From positions 348,467-412,466 of the forward strand of contig SIHQ01000001.1 in NCBI GenBank assembly GCA_004762125.1: a DNA stretch of 64,000 nucleotides. Direction: 5' to 3'. This document shows, piece after piece, positions 60,034 through 64,000 of the stretch. The first letter of the stretch is position 1; the number at the start of each line of letters is the position of its first letter. Position numbers and translations under genes: made by a program. Below the pieces are notes generated by a model that saw only the letters and a list, made by a program, of their open reading frames with translations, ran no database searches and was not told where the DNA came from. The stretch comes from Oceanospirillales bacterium. Lineage in GTDB: Bacteria > Pseudomonadota > Gammaproteobacteria > Pseudomonadales > Endozoicomonadaceae.

Positions 60034-60161
60034 AATGGGTACCTTTTTATTATTGTTTTTCTGCAGCCAGAATTGCGAATTTAATATTACTTCCGCAGGC
60101 TACCGGTATTTTTACTGCTTGGAAGGTAGTTTATATAGGCAAAAAGAACTGAACAAACACC

Positions 60162-60176
60162 TTCATAATTAATGAA
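60162..60176. promoter_or_regulatory. candidate LysR-type operator upstream of eat
   Basis: TTCAT-AATTA-ATGAA is a 15-base inverted repeat containing the T-N11-A pattern used by LysR regulators. It lies about 130 bases before the permease start, between it and the lysR gene. Found by eye; no second half-site was searched for systematically. Confidence 0.4.
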
Positions 60177-60249
60177 ACTACAGTATTAGCTAAAGTAATA
60201 GTAGGCCTCTGTCTTGTTCCAAATAAGCGAGTGCAATCTATCGAATAGC

Positions 60250-61200
60250 TTACTGGTACATATTCTCCAACCATGGAAGCCAAGCTTTCAAATCAGTCAG
60301 CGCTTTGTCTCGGATAGTTTGACGACTGTATCCTGCTATTTCTTCCGGAAGGTGCCATAAATCAGACCGCCTACTCACTACTGTCAGTTCTCTATAATCT
60401 GAATTTGAAAGAGGATAAACAGCAAGCTTGGACCTGACTTCATGGCCACATTGATAAAGACAGAGAGGTGTTGTGATTGACCAACAGTTGCCAGATGCCA
60501 CCATGTTGGCAATAGCATAAGTATTATCAAGAAAAAATCGTTTATCTGATTCCAGTTGTAGTTTTTTTAACTGTTCTTCAACCGTTTTACCAATAATGGT
60601 GTGTGCCGGATATCTGGCCAGAGTCAGGGTGCTGGCCAGATTTGCAAGCTGCCCCTCCTTATAGTTGTAGCTAAATGGTACAACAAGAATCATTGGCTCT
60701 CTGATGATCGGGTAACGAATCAGTTCATCACTCCCCAAAACAGCATCGTCGGAGATAATAATATCAACTTCATTAGTCAGCAGGCTTTTGGCATGAGAAT
60801 GAGAAAGACCACTCAGAATGGCCCAGTCATCAGTCTGTTCGGACAAAATCTCCATTAATGAACTGCCCAATGGCACTGCCAGAGAATCGACCAACGCTAC
60901 CCGGACATTTCGAAGCTGCTCTACTCTGCCAGATTTAAGGTTCTGACTTGTTTGTCTTGCCTCCTCTAAAATTTTCAGACTTCTATCGTAAAAATAACGA
61001 CCATTGGCAGTGACCCGCATTGGTCTGACTGAACGATCAATTAACTGGGTTTCCAATGATTTTTCTAGATTTGAGAGAGATTGAGAGATAGACGATTGAG
61101 TAACATTCAATCGTTGAGCAGCTAGAGTCATATTGCCGGATCTAATAACCTCAACGAATACTTCCAGTACTTTCAGGTCAAAGCCGAAGGAAAAGGACAT
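60250..61200 (-). CDS. LysR-family transcriptional regulator
   Basis: 316 residues. The N-terminal winged helix-turn-helix has NMTLAAQRLNVTQSSISQSL, and the linker helix runs to about residue 90. The C-terminal effector-binding domain (ALVDSLAVPLGSSLMEILSE onwards) has the usual two-lobed fold. It is encoded upstream of, and in the same direction as, the permease gene, with about 215 bases between. It is likely to regulate that cluster, though it could also serve the YjiH gene. Confidence 0.92.
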   Translation of the reverse strand: MSFSFGFDLKVLEVFVEVIRSGNMTLAAQRLNVTQSSISQSLSNLEKSLETQLIDRSVRPMRVTANGRYFYDRSLKILEEARQTSQNLKSGRVEQLRNVRVALVDSLAVPLGSSLMEILSEQTDDWAILSGLSHSHAKSLLTNEVDIIISDDAVLGSDELIRYPIIREPMILVVPFSYNYKEGQLANLASTLTLARYPAHTIIGKTVEEQLKKLQLESDKRFFLDNTYAIANMVASGNCWSITTPLCLYQCGHEVRSKLAVYPLSNSDYRELTVVSRRSDLWHLPEEIAGYSRQTIRDKALTDLKAWLPWLENMYQ

Positions 61201-61274
61201 CAGGTGAATCCATTACTGCGTTATTGTTATTGGGCTCAATATCGCTGTAATGGATGAAGCAGGTCAAGCAGAAA

Positions 61275-61305
61275 TGAGTCACTACTTTTTCAAAGTAGTG
61301 ACTCA
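61275..61305 (-). terminator. terminator after the YjiH-type gene
   Basis: A perfect 14-bp stem (61275-61288 with 61292-61305) around a 3-base loop, 10 bases after the stop; TTTC follows on the minus strand. Separates the gene from lysR. Confidence 0.8.
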
Positions 61306-61314
61306 GAGAAAACA

Positions 61315-62688
61315 TCAGAAAAACATATGCGCCATTCCGGCAATAACTGGCAAGGTAACCAGAGTACGCAAGATGAAAATAATAAACAGTTCGATAATCG
61401 TTACCGGAACTTTACTGCCAAGCAGTAACGCTCCAACTTCAGACAAGTAGATCAACTGAGTCAAAGAAAGAGCTGCAATAACAAATCGGGTCATTTCACT
61501 CTCAATGGATGACGCCAGAATAGAAGGCACAAACATATCGGCAAAACCAACAACCATCGTTGTTGATGCAAGCTCGGCTTCAGGAATTCTCAACAATTCG
61601 AGTAATGGAACAAAAGGTGCTCCCAGGATGTTAAACAGAGGGGTGTACTCAGCAATAATAAGCGCAACCGTACCGATACCCATCACAACAGGAAGTACTC
61701 CAAACACCATTTCAGTAGCATTCTTGACCCCATCAATGGCAACTTGCATTAGAGAGCCTATTCTTGATGCTTTCTGAAGAGCCATCCTCAATCCCCAGGA
61801 CATACTGTTGTGTCCTTCAGGAATAATTTCATCGTCTTCAACCCGAGGCTCTCCAGTAATAAACAGATCTTTTTTGCGTGACAGGGGCGGTAGTTTCGGA
61901 ACAATAATAGCCGCTACAACACCTGCAACACACACTGTCAGGTAGAAGGGCACAAACATATGCTCAAGGCCTACCTGAGCAATAACGACCAGCGAGAATG
62001 TAATGGAAACTGCTGAGAAAGTCGTACCAATTACTGCAGCTTCACGCTGAGTGTAATGACCTGTTTCATACTGCTTACTGGTCAGCAAGATTCCAACACT
62101 GCCATCACCTAACCATGAGGCAATACAGTCAATGGCTCCTCGGCCAGGAAGACCAAAAACCGGGCGCATTACTCGTGTTAGTAAGGTACCAAACAGTTCA
62201 AGAAGGCCAAAGTTCATCAATAACGGCAGTAGCAGACCAGCAAAAATAAAGACTGCAAACAACGTAGGCATCAAATCATTAAGAACAAGGCCACCCGTTA
62301 CTCCGGAATGAATCATCTCCGGACCGGCTTTAAAGAAGCTGAATAGTACAAACGCCATACCCGCCATACGAACCAAAAACCATATAGGAGAAACATCAAA
62401 CAGCTCGGAGAGAAAAGCATTCTGGTATATCAGCTTTGGGCTAAATAGCTTAGTAACGATCGTCATTAATCCGGTGAAAACGACTACTGACGTAATAATG
62501 GCAATCAGGTCACCCGCCAGAATCGATTTCAGCATACCCGCCAGTATGGCTACAGGAATGGTCAATCCATCTTCTGAAACAACCGGTGTAACAAAGAGAA
62601 GCACGCCAGCCAATGACGGTAATAGAAAAGTAAGCCAGTTAGACAAACTCGGGGATTGCTTTGAATTTAAGGCTTCAAACTGCTTCAT
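61315..62688 (-). CDS. YjiH-family membrane protein (nucleoside-recognition/Gate domains)
   Basis: 457 residues, about ten hydrophobic segments. Two Gate-like repeats are visible: PVFGLPGRGAIDCIASWLGD with SVGILLTSKQYETGHYTQRE, and VVGFADMFVPSILASSIESE. These are typical of YjiH and spore-maturation-type proteins, thought to move small solutes. Substrate unknown. In other bacteria such genes often sit beside amine or amino acid catabolic genes, so a link to the adjacent cluster is possible. Confidence 0.85.
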   Translation of the reverse strand: MKQFEALNSKQSPSLSNWLTFLLPSLAGVLLFVTPVVSEDGLTIPVAILAGMLKSILAGDLIAIITSVVVFTGLMTIVTKLFSPKLIYQNAFLSELFDVSPIWFLVRMAGMAFVLFSFFKAGPEMIHSGVTGGLVLNDLMPTLFAVFIFAGLLLPLLMNFGLLELFGTLLTRVMRPVFGLPGRGAIDCIASWLGDGSVGILLTSKQYETGHYTQREAAVIGTTFSAVSITFSLVVIAQVGLEHMFVPFYLTVCVAGVVAAIIVPKLPPLSRKKDLFITGEPRVEDDEIIPEGHNSMSWGLRMALQKASRIGSLMQVAIDGVKNATEMVFGVLPVVMGIGTVALIIAEYTPLFNILGAPFVPLLELLRIPEAELASTTMVVGFADMFVPSILASSIESEMTRFVIAALSLTQLIYLSEVGALLLGSKVPVTIIELFIIFILRTLVTLPVIAGMAHMFF

Positions 62689-62915
62689 GACAAGCCTCTT
62701 CTCCCTTGGTATGTGGAATAAACGAAGGCTTAACAGCTCAAATTAACCGAAAGGTTGCCCTCAATATTGAATAAGGGAGCAGGTTCGAGAATGAAGTTAC
62801 TCTATCCGCTTCCTTTTGTCGTGAAAGTGACAAAAATATACGGACTAATTATGCGTTAATTACGAATAAAAACTCAACTAATTATAACCTGTAGAAATAC
62901 CTAATATTTCAATAC

Positions 62916-63473
62916 TTATTTATTGAGTCGAATTCCTTTAAGCATGTTGAACAGCTGCCTTTTATCATCCATGCTCAGATTCTCAACGTTAAGGGTTCGA
63001 TCAAATAGTGGAAATAAATCATCTGAAAATTGCTTTCCACTTTTCAAAAAAAGCGCTACTTTTCGTGTGATTTGAGTTCCAAGATTTAAAATGGCAGGCC
63101 TTATCACTGTTTTTAGGTCTTTTTCAGGTAAAGTCTTCGGTGGTGTCGACATCCATTCAGCCATATATCGGTACTGAATTGCTTTAGCCGCATTCATCTG
63201 TGCAGCCACAAAACTTTCAATATGATTTGCGCTAAGCCCTTCTTCTTTCGCTCTGATGAGGGCTTTCTCCAGCACTACCTTTTCCCGAGTTTTATCCAAC
63301 AGCGGCTGCTGGGTATCCAGTTTATAGAGCGCTACATCTCTCATATAAGACAAACGACTGTGCATCAAATTGAATATATCCTCAGCATCCGTCGCCCAGC
63401 AACCCGCAGATAAGGAGAATGATAATATCAATATAGATGCATACTTCACTAATTTAATCTCATATTTATTCAT
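62916..63473 (-). CDS. exported chorismate mutase (AroQ-gamma type)
   Basis: 185 residues with a signal peptide (SILILSFSLSAGCWA). The mature part has the gamma-class AroQ pattern: LMHSRLSYMRDVALYKLDTQ with the active-site Arg and Lys, DKTREKVVLEKALIRAKEEG, then SFVAAQMNAAKAIQYRYMAE with the Lys/Gln pair. It converts chorismate to prephenate, but in the periplasm. Its physiological role in other bacteria is unsettled and has been linked to host interaction. A Cys near the cleavage site might make it a lipoprotein, but the lipobox is poor. Confidence 0.88.
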   Translation of the reverse strand: MNKYEIKLVKYASILILSFSLSAGCWATDAEDIFNLMHSRLSYMRDVALYKLDTQQPLLDKTREKVVLEKALIRAKEEGLSANHIESFVAAQMNAAKAIQYRYMAEWMSTPPKTLPEKDLKTVIRPAILNLGTQITRKVALFLKSGKQFSDDLFPLFDRTLNVENLSMDDKRQLFNMLKGIRLNK

Positions 63474-63518
63474 AATAACGATTTATATTAGCTGATTCTT
63501 AGGATTTTACCTGATCCT

Positions 63519-63549
63519 ATGATTAGGGAACTTAATGATTAGGGAACTT
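63519..63549. repeat. 15-bp direct repeat downstream of the rRNA operon
   Basis: ATGATTAGGGAACTT occurs at 63519-63533 and again at 63535-63549, one base apart. No known element. Confidence 0.9.
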
Positions 63550-63656
63550 GCCCACTCTCAGTGGCTCTAAGGTCTGTATTACATCGATCAAGGACGAGTG
63601 GATGTCGCAATGAATTAGAGTCTGGGAGGGTGAGTAACTGTACTTTCTTCAAGCAT

Positions 63657-63686
63657 AAAAAAAACCCAGTTGATTTCTCAACTGGG
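63657..63686 (-). terminator. rRNA operon terminator
   Basis: A perfect 9-bp stem (CCCAGTTGA / TCAACTGGG) with a four-base loop; on the minus strand T8 follows. It lies 15 bases after the 5S rRNA gene. Confidence 0.93.
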
Positions 63687-63700
63687 CTTCTTAATTTCAA

Positions 63701-63819
63701 TGCCTGGCGATGACCTACTCTCACATGGGGAAACCCCACACTACCATCGGCGATGTATCGTTTCACTTCCGAGTTCGGGATGGGATCGGGTGGTTCCAAT
63801 ACTCTATGGTCACCAGGCA
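63701..63819 (-). rRNA. rrf: 5S ribosomal RNA
   Basis: 119 bases; the ends TGCCTGG and CCAGGCA pair. The conserved loops CCCGAACTCGGAAGTGAAAC and CGCCGATGGTAGTGTGGGG are present, as in E. coli 5S. An open frame on the same strand (63539-63820) is an accident of this gene. Confidence 0.98.
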
Positions 63820-63937
63820 AAACTGGTTAAGCAAAGGCTTTTGGCCTCTACTCTAGAATCCTGATTAAATAAACTGTGTTATTAATTCTTGCTTAACACT
63901 CTCATGCGTATGGCATGGTAAATCGCTTTGGCGTTAT

Positions 63938-64000
63938 ATGGTCAAGCCTCTCGAGTCATTAGTACTGGTTAGCTCAACGCCTCACAACGCTTACACACCC
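63938..64000 (-). rRNA. rrl: 23S ribosomal RNA, 3' end only
   Basis: The last 60 or so bases of 23S: GGGTGTGTAAGCG, GCGTTGAGCTAACC and GTACTAATGACTCGAGAGGC, matching the E. coli 3' end with few changes. The exact 3' end is set by comparison and may be off by a few bases. The 23S-5S spacer is about 118 bases. The gene continues beyond the window. Confidence 0.95.

Noticed and set aside
63539..63820. A 93-codon minus-strand frame over the 5S region
   Set aside because: It overlaps the 5S rRNA gene and the operon terminator; the sequence is explained by RNA.

Overview
This window is gammaproteobacterial chromosome of moderate G+C. The gene order (tsaD divergent from rpsU-yqeY-dnaG-rpoD; grpE-dnaK-dnaJ-x-carA-carB-greA-yhbY/rlmE-ftsH-folP-glmM-tpiA-secG-leuU-metY-rimP-nusA-infB-rbfA-truB-rpsO-pnp) is the one known from Pseudomonas and Oceanospirillales relatives. 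A marine, possibly host-associated member of the Oceanospirillales (Endozoicomonas-like) is my best guess, but that placement is inference.

Layout. 1-6011: the 5' part of tsaD (minus strand) and the macromolecular synthesis operon (plus strand), closed by a clean terminator. 6105-9028: a rhomboid protease with a long C-terminal tail, converging on a zinc-ribbon, multi-membrane, TPR-like protein. 9131-41000: the long minus-strand housekeeping block for translation, RNA turnover, membrane proteolysis, cell-wall and folate precursors, carbamoyl phosphate and heat shock. Two sigma-32 promoters precede grpE and dnaK. Three places depart from the usual backbone: a multiply frameshifted pseudogene between rpsO and truB, an A+T-rich exported protein of unknown function between yhbY and greA, and an exported unknown protein where dapB is normally found.

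41173-53720 is accessory: an exported peptide-deformylase-like protein, a glutathione S-transferase, a SLC13-type transporter, an exported lectin-like protein, a histidine kinase / NtrC-type regulator / periplasmic binding protein operon, a SLC23-like permease and an acyl-CoA synthetase.

53753-60033 looks like a dedicated pathway: class I glutamine amidotransferase, iron alcohol dehydrogenase, aldehyde dehydrogenase, glutamine-synthetase-like ligase and an Eat-type ethanolamine permease, with a LysR regulator next door. Together these fit import of ethanolamine (or a related amino alcohol), gamma-glutamylation, two oxidations at the alcohol end, and hydrolysis that returns glutamate and glycine. 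This would be a route independent of the eut microcompartment. 61315-64000 holds a YjiH-type membrane protein, an exported chorismate mutase, and the 3' end of an rRNA operon (23S end, 5S, terminator) on the minus strand.

The boundaries of tsaD (left) and 23S rRNA (right) lie outside the window.
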